From positions 1 through 55,981 of the forward strand of contig NZ_JAAKZG010000021.1 of NCBI RefSeq assembly GCF_011045115.1: a stretch of DNA of 55,981 nucleotides. The letters run 5' to 3'. Shown here piece by piece: positions 27,955-35,739 of the stretch (position 1 is the stretch's first letter; every line of letters starts with the position of its first letter). Position numbers and translations under genes: made by a program. Below the pieces are notes generated by a model. It had not been told where the DNA came from. It worked only from the letters and a program-made list of their open reading frames with translations, and did no database searches. Source of the stretch: Mesorhizobium zhangyense (GTDB lineage: Bacteria > Pseudomonadota > Alphaproteobacteria > Rhizobiales > Rhizobiaceae).

Positions 27955-28733
27955 TGACGGGCGTGGACGACAAGCGCCCGACACCGGAACTGGCAAAAGT
28001 TCGCCGCTATGAGGCGGCGGGTTTTCGTGCATGGCCGGCGGCGACGGTTCACTATGACGGCACCTGGGTGGTGCGGCTCACCGCCGGCCATCCGGCCAAG
28101 CGGCTGAATTCGGTCAATCCGCTCGACCCCGGCGATGTCGGCAATCTCAAGGAGCGCATTGCCCGCGCCGCGCGCCGCTTCGATTCCTACGGCCGTCCGC
28201 TCACCTTCCGCATGTCGCCGCTGTCCGGGCCGGTGCTGTCCAGCCATCTCGACGATCTCGGCTGGGACGTTTTTTCCGAATCGCTGGTCATGCGGCTGCC
28301 GCTGGAAGGTGCGGGCGTGGAGAGTGCCCTCGACCAGATCCCGCTGAAGGATATCGGCCGCTTCATCGGCGCTGCCCTCAAGGTTCACGGCCTGCCGTCC
28401 TCGCTGCGGCCCGGTCTTTCCGAAATCATCGGCTCGATCCAGCCAGAGGCCGGCCTGTTCGTGCTGGAAAACGACAAGCCGCTGGCCACTGCCATCTGCG
28501 TGCAGGAAGGCGATATTGCCGGCCTGTTCGAGATCGCGACGGATGCCGCCGAGCGCGGAAAGGGCCATGGCCGCCGCATTGTTCTGTCGGCGCTGAAATG
28601 GGCGAAGTCTCGCGGCGCGCGCGAGGCATGGCTCCAGGTCGAGGCCGACAACGAAGCTGCCCGCCATGTCTATGGGTCGCTCGGCTTCAAAGAAGTCTAC
28701 CGCTACCACTACCGCCGCCCGCCGGAAGCCTGA
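27954..28733 (+). CDS. GNAT family N-acetyltransferase
   Basis: A 259-aa protein. The C-terminal GNAT domain spans about 150-255, with the acetyl-CoA loop ERGKGHGRRIVLSAL, then EAWLQVEADNEAARHVYGSLGFKEVYRYHYR. The N-terminal 100 residues form a second, degenerate GNAT-like half. The gene is coupled to argJ by a one-base overlap and followed 2 nt later by mutT. This argJ-GNAT-mutT order is familiar from Rhizobiales. The acetyl acceptor is unknown, and a link to arginine metabolism is only contextual. Confidence 0.9.
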   Translation: MTGVDDKRPTPELAKVRRYEAAGFRAWPAATVHYDGTWVVRLTAGHPAKRLNSVNPLDPGDVGNLKERIARAARRFDSYGRPLTFRMSPLSGPVLSSHLDDLGWDVFSESLVMRLPLEGAGVESALDQIPLKDIGRFIGAALKVHGLPSSLRPGLSEIIGSIQPEAGLFVLENDKPLATAICVQEGDIAGLFEIATDAAERGKGHGRRIVLSALKWAKSRGAREAWLQVEADNEAARHVYGSLGFKEVYRYHYRRPPEA

Positions 28734-28735
28734 GC

Positions 28736-29149
28736 ATGAGCGGCGAGGGCAAGCGCATTCTTCTGGTCGCGGCCTGCGCGCTGGTCGACACCGACGGCCG
28801 CGTGCTTCTGGCCCAGCGCCCGGAAGGCAAGACGCTGGCCGGCCTGTGGGAGTTTCCCGGTGGCAAGGTCGAGCCCGGCGAAACGCCGGAGGAAACGCTG
28901 ATCCGCGAGCTGCGCGAAGAGATCGGCATCGAGACCAAGGTGGCCTGCCTTGCGCCGCTCACCTTCGCCAGCCACAGCTACGAGACCTTTCACCTGCTGA
29001 TGCCGCTCTATGTCTGCCGGCGGTTCGAAGGCACGCCTCATCCGCGCGAGGGGCAGGTGCTGAAATGGGTGCGGCCGAAGCAGATGCGCGACTATCCCAT
29101 GCCGCCGGCCGACGAGCCGCTGATCCCGTTCCTGATCGATCTTTTGTGA
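28736..29149 (+). CDS. mutT: Nudix (MutT-type) nucleoside triphosphate pyrophosphohydrolase
   Basis: A 137-aa sanitation enzyme expected to hydrolyse 8-oxo-dGTP. The full Nudix box GX5EX7REUXEEXGU occupies residues 43-65 (GKVEPGETPEETLIRELREEIGI). The preceding RPEGKTLAGLWEFPGG is typical of MutT. It is the third gene of the argJ operon, with 2 nt between the GNAT stop and the ATG. The convergent EVE gene ends 13 nt beyond the stop. Confidence 0.93.
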   Translation: MSGEGKRILLVAACALVDTDGRVLLAQRPEGKTLAGLWEFPGGKVEPGETPEETLIRELREEIGIETKVACLAPLTFASHSYETFHLLMPLYVCRRFEGTPHPREGQVLKWVRPKQMRDYPMPPADEPLIPFLIDLL

Positions 29150-29162
29150 GCGGCTGAGCGTT

Positions 29163-29597
29163 TCAAGCCGGTTCCGGCAATCTTGCACCCATCGCTTCGG
29201 CGATAAGGTCGAAATCGTGCGCGCTCACCGAAAACAGGCCGAAGCGGAATTGGTAGCCCCAGTTGCGGTGCCCGGCGGTGAAATCCAGCGCATCCAGCAG
29301 CGGCCTGATCGGCGCTTCGCAAGCGGCAAGCCAATCCACATCGCGACGATAGGGGCGGAAGCCGCAGCCCGTGTCGAACAGATAGGGATCGCCGCTGCGA
29401 GCCCTGCCGATGGCCGTGAAGGCCTGCAATTTGTCATTGCCGCCGAATGTCACCGAGGGCGAGTAATAGGCAATGCCGTCGCCCGCCGCGATGCGCCTCA
29501 GCGGTCCCGCCTTGCCGTGGCAGACCTGCATGAAACCGTCCGCGCGGCCGCGGCGGACATGCTCGGCAGAGGCGATTGCGATCCAGTTGTTGGGCAT
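29163..29597 (-). CDS. EVE/PUA-like domain protein
   Basis: A 144-aa protein starting [46 protein letters not shown], the pattern of EVE domains, which bind modified nucleobases in nucleic acids. The later segment [36 protein letters not shown] matches the C-terminal part. It is a stand-alone EVE domain, with no restriction or helicase partner alongside, so a defence role is not supported by context. AGGAG lies about 8 nt upstream of the ATG. Confidence 0.85.
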   Translation of the reverse strand: MPNNWIAIASAEHVRRGRADGFMQVCHGKAGPLRRIAAGDGIAYYSPSVTFGGNDKLQAFTAIGRARSGDPYLFDTGCGFRPYRRDVDWLAACEAPIRPLLDALDFTAGHRNWGYQFRFGLFSVSAHDFDLIAEAMGARLPEPA

Positions 29598-29636
29598 GGT
29601 GGTGCTCCTGTGGTGGGGTTGGTTGCTTGTGAGAAT

Positions 29637-29785
29637 TCCCCTCTCCGTCTCGGCTTCGCCGAGCCACCTCTCCCCATTTCATGGGGCGAGGAACCCAAGT
29701 CCTAAAGCGTCGCGGCCGAGCAGAACCTAGGTTCCTCGCCCCGCTTGCGGGGAGAGGTGGCGCGCGAAGCGCGACGGAGAGGGGA
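29637..29785. repeat. Imperfect palindromic intergenic element
   Basis: TCCCCTCTCCGTC (29637-29649) and GACGGAGAGGGGA (29773-29785) are exact outer arms. Inside them CCACCTCTCCCC (29663-29674) matches GGGGAGAGGTGG (29749-29760), and GGGGCGAGGAACC (29683-29695) matches GGTTCCTCGCCCC (29730-29742). Arm centres differ (CGGCTTCGCCG and CGCGCGAAGCGCG are small hairpins). The whole forms a cruciform of about 149 bp between the EVE and VOC genes, of the type common between rhizobial genes. Confidence 0.85.
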
Positions 29786-29799
29786 CTTGCACTTTGCTA

Positions 29800-30162
29800 T
29801 CAAACCGGCGCAACCACCCGTATCCGATGTCCATCCGGATCGAGCGCAACGAAATTGCGGCCGAAGTGCAGGTCGGTTGGTTCCATGACGATCTTCAGCT
29901 CGCGTCCGGCCCAGTCGGCATGGGTGGCGTCCAGCTTGGACGCGCCGTCGATGACCAACACCAGCTCAGTGCTGCTGCCGGTGAAATCGGCGGCTGGAAC
30001 CGCGCCGTTCTTGGCCCAGAGCGCGATGGTAAAGCCGTTTTCCAGCGTCAGCGTGATGAAACCGGGCGAGGAACGCTGCGGCTCGCGGCCAAGCAGATCC
30101 TGGTAAAAAAGCGCGCTCTTTTCCGCATCGGTGACATAGAGCAGCATGAAAGTGTGGGACAT
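29800..30162 (-). CDS. VOC (glyoxalase/bleomycin-resistance) family protein
   Basis: A 120-aa protein made of two beta-alpha-beta-beta-beta modules. The first is SHTFMLLYVTDAEKSALFYQDLLGREPQRSSPGFITLTLENG and the second is ELVLVIDGASKLDATHADWAGRELKIVMEPTDLHFGRNFVALDPDGHRIRVV. The family covers dioxygenases, isomerases and antibiotic-binding proteins. AGGAG lies 9 nt before the ATG. It is downstream of, and on the same strand as, the WYL regulator, which may control it. Confidence 0.88.
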   Translation of the reverse strand: MSHTFMLLYVTDAEKSALFYQDLLGREPQRSSPGFITLTLENGFTIALWAKNGAVPAADFTGSSTELVLVIDGASKLDATHADWAGRELKIVMEPTDLHFGRNFVALDPDGHRIRVVAPV

Positions 30163-30230
30163 CGGTGTGGTCTCCTGTTGGCGATGAGGAGAGCATAAGA
30201 GTCGACACTGTCAGATTCTGGCAGTAGCGA

Positions 30231-30920
30231 TTACTGCGGTTGCGGAATGCCCTGGATGTCGCGCCATTCCTTCAGCAAGACCGGACGTCGGCGTGGATAG
30301 CGCGTGTCGGTCGCGGCAAGATCGGACATGCGGTCGGTGCGGAAGTGGCGAAAGTCCTGCCGCAGCTCGCACCATGCCACCAGCACGCGCACCCGGTCGA
30401 AATAGCCGAGCGCGAAGGGCCAGACCATGCGCCGCGTGCCCGCGCCGCCGCTGTCCTGATAGGTAAGCTCGAGCTTGCGTTCAGCGCGGATCGCCTTGCG
30501 CAGCACGCCGAGATCGACATTGTCGGCTGCGGTCGCGGGTGGGCCGACGAGCAAGGTCGAGGCATCGAGGCTTTCGCGCAGGTCGACTGGGAGCACCGCT
30601 GCGACCTTGGCCAGCGCATCGCGGGCGGCGGCCGACAGGCGGTTGTCCGCCTGCTTGGCCACCCAGCGCGAGCCGAGCACCAGCGCTTCGATCTCGTCTT
30701 CCGAAAACATCAGCGGCGGCAGCATGAAGCCGGGCCGCAGGATGTAGCCGAGGCCAGGCTCGCCCTCGATATGTGCGCCCTGCGCCTGAAGCGTGGCGAT
30801 GTCGCGGTAGAGCGTGCGGATGCTGATGCCGAGTTCGGCGGCCAGCGTCAGCCCGCTGACCGGCCGGCGGTAGCGGCGCAGGGTCTGGATGAGGTCGAGC
30901 AGGCGTTCGGATCGCGACAT
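30231..30920 (-). CDS. YafY-type HTH/WYL transcriptional regulator
   Basis: A 229-aa regulator. The N-terminal HTH_11 winged helix is SRSERLLDLIQTLRRYRRPVSGLTLAAELGISIRTLYRDIATLQAQGAHIEGE. The C-terminal WYL-type effector domain includes RRMVWPFALGYFDRVRVLVAWCELRQDFRHFRTDRM. The start at 30920 follows ACGGGAACC; in-frame codons up to 30953 are not conserved in type. It is followed 68 nt later by the VOC gene. WYL domains often sense nucleic-acid-like or small ligands; the effector here is unknown. Confidence 0.9.
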   Translation of the reverse strand: MSRSERLLDLIQTLRRYRRPVSGLTLAAELGISIRTLYRDIATLQAQGAHIEGEPGLGYILRPGFMLPPLMFSEDEIEALVLGSRWVAKQADNRLSAAARDALAKVAAVLPVDLRESLDASTLLVGPPATAADNVDLGVLRKAIRAERKLELTYQDSGGAGTRRMVWPFALGYFDRVRVLVAWCELRQDFRHFRTDRMSDLAATDTRYPRRRPVLLKEWRDIQGIPQPQ

Positions 30921-31038
30921 GGCGGTTCCCGTCATAGCGAACGATGGTGCCATATTCTGGCAGTAATGATGTCTGGCACAACTGCTTTTCCATCAGGCGC
31001 CCGAAATCATCCTTGCCAAAACCAGAGGCCGCAATTAT

Positions 31039-31072
31039 GGGATGCCAAATTGGGATACCAAACTGGCATCCC
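31039..31072. promoter_or_regulatory. Nested palindrome, probable GntR operator
   Basis: GGGATGCCA (31039-31047) is the exact inverse of TGGCATCCC (31064-31072). Concentric with it (same centre, between 31055 and 31056) lies TTGGGATACCAA (31050-31061), a near-perfect inner palindrome of the TTGG...CCAA type used by FadR-subfamily GntR regulators. It ends 46 nt before the GntR start, in promoter territory. Confidence 0.75.
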
Positions 31073-31118
31073 TTAAAATCTTGATGGCCGAGCCTCAAAG
31101 CCGGCGAGGCAGGTTCCC

Positions 31119-31787
31119 ATGTCCCAGATGCTCCAGATCCATGACCAGCTGCGCGAAATGATCCTGTCGCTCGACCTCGCACCGGGCGAACGGCTGACCG
31201 AGCGCTGGCTGGAGAGCCGTTTCGGCGGCTCGCGCACGCCGGTGCGGGCAGCGCTCGTGCGGCTGGAGGCCGAGGAGCTGGTTCAGCGCGACGGCCGCAA
31301 CTGGATCGTCGCGCCGATCGATCTCGGCGAGATCGCAGCACTGACCGAGTTCCGCGAGGCGCTGGAGACGGCAGCCGTGCGCCATGCCTGCGCGCGGGCG
31401 ACGGATGCCGATATCGATGCGGTCGAGGATCTGTTGAATGCCTGCGAGCCGGATGCGCCGCGCGAGGAATGGCACCGCGTCGGCACTGATTTCCACGTCG
31501 AACTGGCGCGGCTTTCCGGCAACGACTTTCTGGTCAAGGCGATTTCGGCTGCGATGACCAAGCTGTCGCGGGCGCGCTGGCTGGAAGTACGCACCGAGGA
31601 AGCCCGGGGCAATGCCTTTGCCGAGCATCGCCATGTTCTCGACCTCATACGCCGGCGCGATGCTGACGCTGCGGCTGAAGCCATTTGCGGGCATATCCGC
31701 GATACGCGCGACCGGCTGCTGCGTTCGCTGGAGGACGACCGGCGTGGCCTCAGGGCGCGCGGCTTTGCCATCATCGGGGCAGCCTGA
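31119..31787 (+). CDS. GntR family regulator (FCD domain)
   Basis: A 222-aa FadR-subfamily regulator. The N-terminal winged helix is LREMILSLDLAPGERLTERWLESRFGGSRTPVRAALVRLEAEELVQRDG. The C-terminal FCD helical domain includes TEFREALETAAVRHACARATDADI, HRVGTDFHVELARLSGNDFLVKAI and a later metal-type histidine (EHRHVLDLI, GHIRDTRDRLLR). It likely binds the nested palindrome just upstream and controls itself together with the MFS gene whose ATG follows 2 nt after its stop. Confidence 0.93.
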   Translation: MSQMLQIHDQLREMILSLDLAPGERLTERWLESRFGGSRTPVRAALVRLEAEELVQRDGRNWIVAPIDLGEIAALTEFREALETAAVRHACARATDADIDAVEDLLNACEPDAPREEWHRVGTDFHVELARLSGNDFLVKAISAAMTKLSRARWLEVRTEEARGNAFAEHRHVLDLIRRRDADAAAEAICGHIRDTRDRLLRSLEDDRRGLRARGFAIIGAA

Positions 31788-31789
31788 CC

Positions 31790-33031
31790 ATGGACGCGCG
31801 TTCAGACACAGCCGCCAAGCCCGACGCGGACGGTTACTCCCCTTATTGGCGGCGCAACCTGTTCGTTTGTTTCGCCGGCTCTTTCACCAACATCGTTGCG
31901 ATGACGCTGCTGCTGCCGTTCCTGCCGCTCTATGTCGAGCAGCTCGGCGTTACCGATCATGCGGCGATCGTCCAGTGGTCGGGCATCGCCTATGGAGCAA
32001 CCTTCTTTTCCGCCGCTCTCACCGCCCCGCTTTGGGGCAGGCTCGGCGACCGCTACGGCCGCAAAACCATGCTGATCCGCGCCAGCCTCGGCATGGCCGT
32101 GTCGATGTCGCTGATCGGTCTGGCGGGCAATGTCTGGCAGCTGGTGGGCTTGCGCCTTTTTGCCGGCGTCGCCGGTGGCTACACCTCCGGCTCGATGATC
32201 CTCGTCGCCACGCAGACGCCGAAGAACAGGTCAGGCTGGGCGCTCGGCATGCTGTCGTCGGGCATCATGGCAGGCAATCTCGTCGGTCCGCTGGTCGGTG
32301 GTGCCTTGCCGCCGCTCATCGGTGTGCGCAACACGTTTTTCCTGGCCGGCGGGGTCATTTTCCTGGCCTTCCTCGCGACGACCTTCCTGATCCGCGAAGA
32401 CAAACGCCCGCGCCGTGAAAAAACGGCGAAGGAAAGCGCCGGCTGGTCCGCCGTTCCCGACAAGCGGCCGGTGCTGGCCATGATCGTGACCGGCCTGCTG
32501 CTGATGATCGCGATCATGTCGATCGAGCCGATCATCACCGTCTATGTCGCGCAGCTTGTGGCCGATGCCGGCAAGGTGACCATGGTCTCCGGCCTCACCA
32601 TGTCGGCGGCGGCCCTTGGCAGCATCGTGTCTGCCTCGCAGCTCGGCAAGCTTGCAGACCGCATAGGCCATTGGACGGTCATCACCGGCTGCCTCGCAGT
32701 ATCCGCCGTGTTGTTGATCCCGCAGGCCTTCGTCACGGCAAGCTGGCAGCTCGTCTTCCTGCGCTTCCTCATGGGGCTGGCGCTGGGCGGGCTTTTGCCC
32801 TGCATCGCCAGCGTCATCCGCCACAATGTGCCGGACCGTATCGCCGGCAACATCCTCGGCATATCGACCTCGTCGCAATATGCCGGGCAGGTCATCGGCC
32901 CGCTCGCCGGCGGCTTCGTCGGCGGCCATATCGGCATGCGCGCGGTATTTCTCGGCACGGCGGTGCTGATGGCGGCAGGTGCTGCCTACAACTGGCTGGC
33001 GCGGCCGAATTCGCGGGCCGATCAACGTTAA
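31790..33031 (+). CDS. MdtG-like MFS multidrug transporter
   Basis: A 413-aa protein with 12 helices. Similarity to E. coli MdtG is visible by recall along the N-terminal half: LLPFLPLYVEQLGVT, APLWGRLGDRYGRKTMLIRASLGMA (motif A) and TPKNRSGWALGMLSSGIMAGNLVGPLVGGALP. It is probably a proton-coupled exporter. The gene is 2 nt downstream of the GntR regulator in an obvious two-gene operon. I do not assign the mdtG symbol because the substrate and orthology are unverified. Confidence 0.91.
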   Translation: MDARSDTAAKPDADGYSPYWRRNLFVCFAGSFTNIVAMTLLLPFLPLYVEQLGVTDHAAIVQWSGIAYGATFFSAALTAPLWGRLGDRYGRKTMLIRASLGMAVSMSLIGLAGNVWQLVGLRLFAGVAGGYTSGSMILVATQTPKNRSGWALGMLSSGIMAGNLVGPLVGGALPPLIGVRNTFFLAGGVIFLAFLATTFLIREDKRPRREKTAKESAGWSAVPDKRPVLAMIVTGLLLMIAIMSIEPIITVYVAQLVADAGKVTMVSGLTMSAAALGSIVSASQLGKLADRIGHWTVITGCLAVSAVLLIPQAFVTASWQLVFLRFLMGLALGGLLPCIASVIRHNVPDRIAGNILGISTSSQYAGQVIGPLAGGFVGGHIGMRAVFLGTAVLMAAGAAYNWLARPNSRADQR

Positions 33032-33116
33032 TCAATCCTTTATGCAATCGTGAAAAATTGATTGAGGGGCTGCCGAGCATTGGATCGGCTTGGGTTTTGC
33101 GCGAGGGGAAGTGCGG

Positions 33117-33422
33117 ATGTCACCTGAAGAGCAGTGGGAAACCGTTCGTGGCGAACGCGCCTGGCGCCTCGGAAGTGCCGGCATGGGCGTTCTGCGCATC
33201 AGCCTGCTGTTCGGCTCGGCCGCCGTCGCCTTCGCCCTTTTGGCAACGCCTCTTCTCGACCAGCGCACGCGCCTCGACAGCGCGCGGGCCAACCTCGACA
33301 TGATGAGCACGGGCTCCATCGGTCAGAGCCACAGCTATACGGTTCGCCGCAGCGTGCTCCAGTCTTCGCCCACTGCCGTCTGCGTCATCCGCGCCAATGG
33401 CGCCCGCAGCGGCGATTGCTGA
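33117..33422 (+). CDS. Single-pass membrane protein, function unknown
   Basis: A 101-aa protein with one hydrophobic helix (MGVLRISLLFGSAAVAFALLATPLL, about residues 22-46). A periplasm-facing tail follows (LDQRTRLDSARANLDMMSTGSIG...SYTVRRSVLQSSPTAVCVIRANGARSGDC) containing two cysteines near the end. No named family is recognised. GAGGGGA lies 8 nt before the ATG. It sits just upstream of a Flp pilin gene and could be an accessory membrane protein of that locus. Confidence 0.75.
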   Translation: MSPEEQWETVRGERAWRLGSAGMGVLRISLLFGSAAVAFALLATPLLDQRTRLDSARANLDMMSTGSIGQSHSYTVRRSVLQSSPTAVCVIRANGARSGDC

Positions 33423-33444
33423 TTTCCACACGGCATTTCATCAG

Positions 33445-33478
33445 CCATTAAGGCTGTTGCGTTAACCTTTCTTAATGG
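33445..33478. promoter_or_regulatory. Inverted repeat with CtrA-like TTAA pairs before the pilin gene
   Basis: CCATTAAG (33445-33452) is the exact inverse of CTTAATGG (33471-33478). Within it, TTAACC (33462-33467) is followed after 6 nt by TTAA (33472-33475), close to the CtrA box TTAA-N7-TTAA. It lies 39 nt before the flp ATG. It could be an operator or a weak terminator of the upstream gene. Confidence 0.45.
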
Positions 33479-33516
33479 GTCGGCCTTATGCTGTCGGCAA
33501 AGGGGTGAAGAGACCA

Positions 33517-33696
33517 ATGCGGCGACTGTTTCAGCGTTTTCTCAAAGACGAAAGCGGCGCGACCATGGTCGAGTATGCGGTCATCGTCACCGTGTTGTCG
33601 CTGGTTATCGTCGCTGGCGTCGGCCAGGCCAGCAACGCGCTCCAGTATCTCTTCAGCAGCACCGACAGCGAACTTGTGAAAGTGCTTGGAAAGTAG
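33517..33696 (+). CDS. Flp family type IVb pilin
   Basis: A 59-aa prepilin. A short basic leader RRLFQRFLKDESG is followed by the prepilin peptidase site, Gly then ATMVEYAVIVTVLSLVIVAGVGQ, with Glu at +5 and the hydrophobic polymerisation helix. The start ATG 33517 follows GGGGTGAAGAG. Flp pilins are assembled by the Tad secretion machine; none of the cpa/tad genes is in the window, so this is an orphan pilin locus. Confidence 0.9.
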   Translation: MRRLFQRFLKDESGATMVEYAVIVTVLSLVIVAGVGQASNALQYLFSSTDSELVKVLGK

Positions 33697-33712
33697 CCGG
33701 CATCGCCAGCGC

Positions 33713-34585
33713 CTAATCGTCCTTCTGCTCGCCCAATATTTTTGCCAGCGAAACCTGCGCCGAGCCCGGCTTGAGCGGCTTCTGCTGCGAAGCGTCCGGC
33801 GCCCATCCAGACAGCCAGATGAACGAGAACGTCGCCCGGATGCGCCCGTCCGGGTCGGAAAAGCGCTCGGCATAGATTTCGGCGGCGCGGCGGAACAGTT
33901 CGCGCGTTGCCGGCCTGCGTGAACGCGCAATCAGTGCATTGGCAGCACCCATGGCGCGCAGGTCGGCGATCAGCGCAAACATATGGTCGTAGCGCACCGT
34001 CACCGTCTCGACATCGGTGACCGGCAGGGCAAAGCCCGAACGCTGGAGCAGCGCGCCGGCATCGCGCACATCGGTGAAGGGGATGACGCGCGGGCTGACC
34101 CCGCCGAGGATTTCGGTCTCTGCTGCAAGCAGGCTTTCCCGTAATTCCGTCAGCGTATCCGAGCCTGCCATCGCGCCAAGGAACAAGCCGTCCGGCCTCA
34201 AGGCGCGGCGAATCTGGATCAGCATGCCGGGAATGTCGTTGACCTCCTGCAAGGCCAGCAGGGAAACGGCCAGATCGACGCTTTCCGGCTCTAGCGGCAG
34301 CGTTTCAGGCTCGGCGACCATGCCTGCGTTGTCGCCGAGAAAGGCATTGTCGGCCTCGACCCGCAGCACATTTTCCGCCTTGCCGCTGGAAAGCACCGCG
34401 TCGCGCGCAGCAGGCGTGACGCAGAAGACGGTTATCGCCTTCTCGAAGCGCCGTTCGACCGCTGCGAGCCGCTCTGCAAGATCGTCGGCCACCCGCGCCA
34501 TCAGGAAATCCACGCCAGTAACGCCTTTCGCCAGCGCGCGGCGCTTGCGTTCGATCATGAGGCTGGTGTCGAAAATCGGCTGCAA
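33713..34585 (-). CDS. NDUFAF5/BioC-like methyltransferase-fold protein
   Basis: The product is 290 aa. It begins QPIFDTSLMIERKRRALAKG and contains DFLMARVADDLAERLAAVERRFEKAI, AEPETLPLEPESVDLAVSLLALQEVNDIPGMLIQIRRALRPDGLFLGAM and RIRATFSFIWLSGWAPD. These are features of the alphaproteobacterial relatives of mitochondrial complex I assembly factor NDUFAF5, which hydroxylates an arginine of the NDUFS7 subunit. The canonical GxGxG SAM loop is degraded here, consistent with that subfamily rather than biotin-pathway BioC. It is divergent from comF. Confidence 0.85.
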   Translation of the reverse strand: MQPIFDTSLMIERKRRALAKGVTGVDFLMARVADDLAERLAAVERRFEKAITVFCVTPAARDAVLSSGKAENVLRVEADNAFLGDNAGMVAEPETLPLEPESVDLAVSLLALQEVNDIPGMLIQIRRALRPDGLFLGAMAGSDTLTELRESLLAAETEILGGVSPRVIPFTDVRDAGALLQRSGFALPVTDVETVTVRYDHMFALIADLRAMGAANALIARSRRPATRELFRRAAEIYAERFSDPDGRIRATFSFIWLSGWAPDASQQKPLKPGSAQVSLAKILGEQKDD

Positions 34586-34661
34586 TTGCTTGTCGTCCTT
34601 GATGTTTCCGCGCCATCCACCCTATGGTCGGAAAAACGCCTGCAACGTCGTGGCCGATCCG

Positions 34662-35435
34662 ATGCCGCAATTCAAGACCCTTGCCCGTGCGGCGCTGGAT
34701 TGGCCGGCGCGTGTGCTGTTTCCGCCGGTCTGTGCCGGCTGCCGCCGTCAGGTGTCGCAGCCGGGCTCGCTGTGCCCGCATTGCTGGCCGCAACTGCGCT
34801 TTCTCGAAAAGCCGTGGTGCGAGATCATGGGCACGCCGTTTCTGCACGACATGGGGCAGGGGTTCCTCTCCGCCGAGGCCATCGCCAACCCGCCGCCCTT
34901 CGAGCGTTCGCGTGCGGCCGTTTCCTATTCCGGCGTTGCCCGGCGCATGGTGCAGGGCCTGAAATATTCCGACAAGACCGACCTTGCGCCGTGGATGGCG
35001 CGCTGGATGCTGCGGGCGGGCGCCGAACTCGTCACCGACGCCGATGTCGTCGTGCCGGTGCCGCTGCACTGGCGGCGCTTCCTGCAACGCCGTTTCAACC
35101 AGTCGGCCGAGCTTGCCCGCGTCGTAGCCACGCTTTCCGGCCTGCCCTATGCGCCGACGGCCGTGGCTCGCGTAAAAGTCACGCGTCAACAGGTCGGTCT
35201 TCCTCGTGCCGAGCGCGAGGACAATGTGCGCGCTGCCTTCCGCGTGCCGCCGGAGCAGGACATTCAGGTCCGTGGCCGCCGCGTGCTGGTGGTGGACGAC
35301 GTCTACACCACAGGTGCTACGGTTTGCGCTGTTGCCAAGGCGTTGAAAAAGAACGGCGCCAGCGCCGTCGATGTGCTGACCTTCGCCCGCGTGCTGCCGG
35401 GGGACTTCCGGCCCGACGAGGCAGCCACTATATAG
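34662..35435 (+). CDS. comF: ComF family protein (phosphoribosyltransferase-like)
   Basis: A 257-aa protein. The N-terminal zinc-finger-like pair CAGCRRQ...CPHC is followed by a double-zinc/PRTase fold. The PRPP-binding signature VLVVDDVYTTGATV occurs near residue 210, preceded by RRFNQSAELARVV and RQQVGLPRAERE. ComF proteins are needed for DNA uptake in competent bacteria, but the gene is universal in non-competent rhizobia and its role there is unclear. I take ATG 34662; GTG 34650 is an alternative. It is followed 24 nt later by grxC. Confidence 0.9.
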   Translation: MPQFKTLARAALDWPARVLFPPVCAGCRRQVSQPGSLCPHCWPQLRFLEKPWCEIMGTPFLHDMGQGFLSAEAIANPPPFERSRAAVSYSGVARRMVQGLKYSDKTDLAPWMARWMLRAGAELVTDADVVVPVPLHWRRFLQRRFNQSAELARVVATLSGLPYAPTAVARVKVTRQQVGLPRAEREDNVRAAFRVPPEQDIQVRGRRVLVVDDVYTTGATVCAVAKALKKNGASAVDVLTFARVLPGDFRPDEAATI

Positions 35436-35459
35436 GATTCACAACGTCAGGATTACGAT

Positions 35460-35729
35460 ATGGTCGATGTGACGATCTACACCCGCGCCATGTGCGGTTA
35501 TTGCAGTGCTGCCAAGCGGCTGCTCGACAAGAAGGGCGTGGCCTACAAGGAGCAGGACGCCTCGTTTTCGCCGGAACTGCGGCAGGAAATGATCGCGCGC
35601 GCCAATGGCGGCTCGACCTTCCCGCAGATATTCGTCGGCGACGTCCATGTCGGCGGTTGCGACGATCTTCATGAACTCGATGCGCGCGGCCAGCTTGACG
35701 GCCTGCTCGCCACTGGCCGTTTGGGCTGA
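35460..35729 (+). CDS. grxC: Glutaredoxin 3
   Basis: An 89-aa thioredoxin-fold disulfide reductase. The active site is Cys12-Gly-Tyr-Cys15 (MCGYC), with the TFP cis-proline loop at 53-55 and the glutathione-binding GGCDDL near residue 67. It uses glutathione to reduce protein disulfides in the cytoplasm. It is the second gene of a likely comF-grxC-amidase-DUF1178 operon, with only 10 nt to the next ATG. Confidence 0.96.
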   Translation: MVDVTIYTRAMCGYCSAAKRLLDKKGVAYKEQDASFSPELRQEMIARANGGSTFPQIFVGDVHVGGCDDLHELDARGQLDGLLATGRLG

Positions 35730-35739
35730 GGAGGAAACG

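Noticed and set aside
29163-29597. EVE-domain gene as part of a modification-dependent defence system
   Set aside because: No McrB-like GTPase, nuclease or helicase gene adjoins it; neighbours are mutT and a VOC gene.
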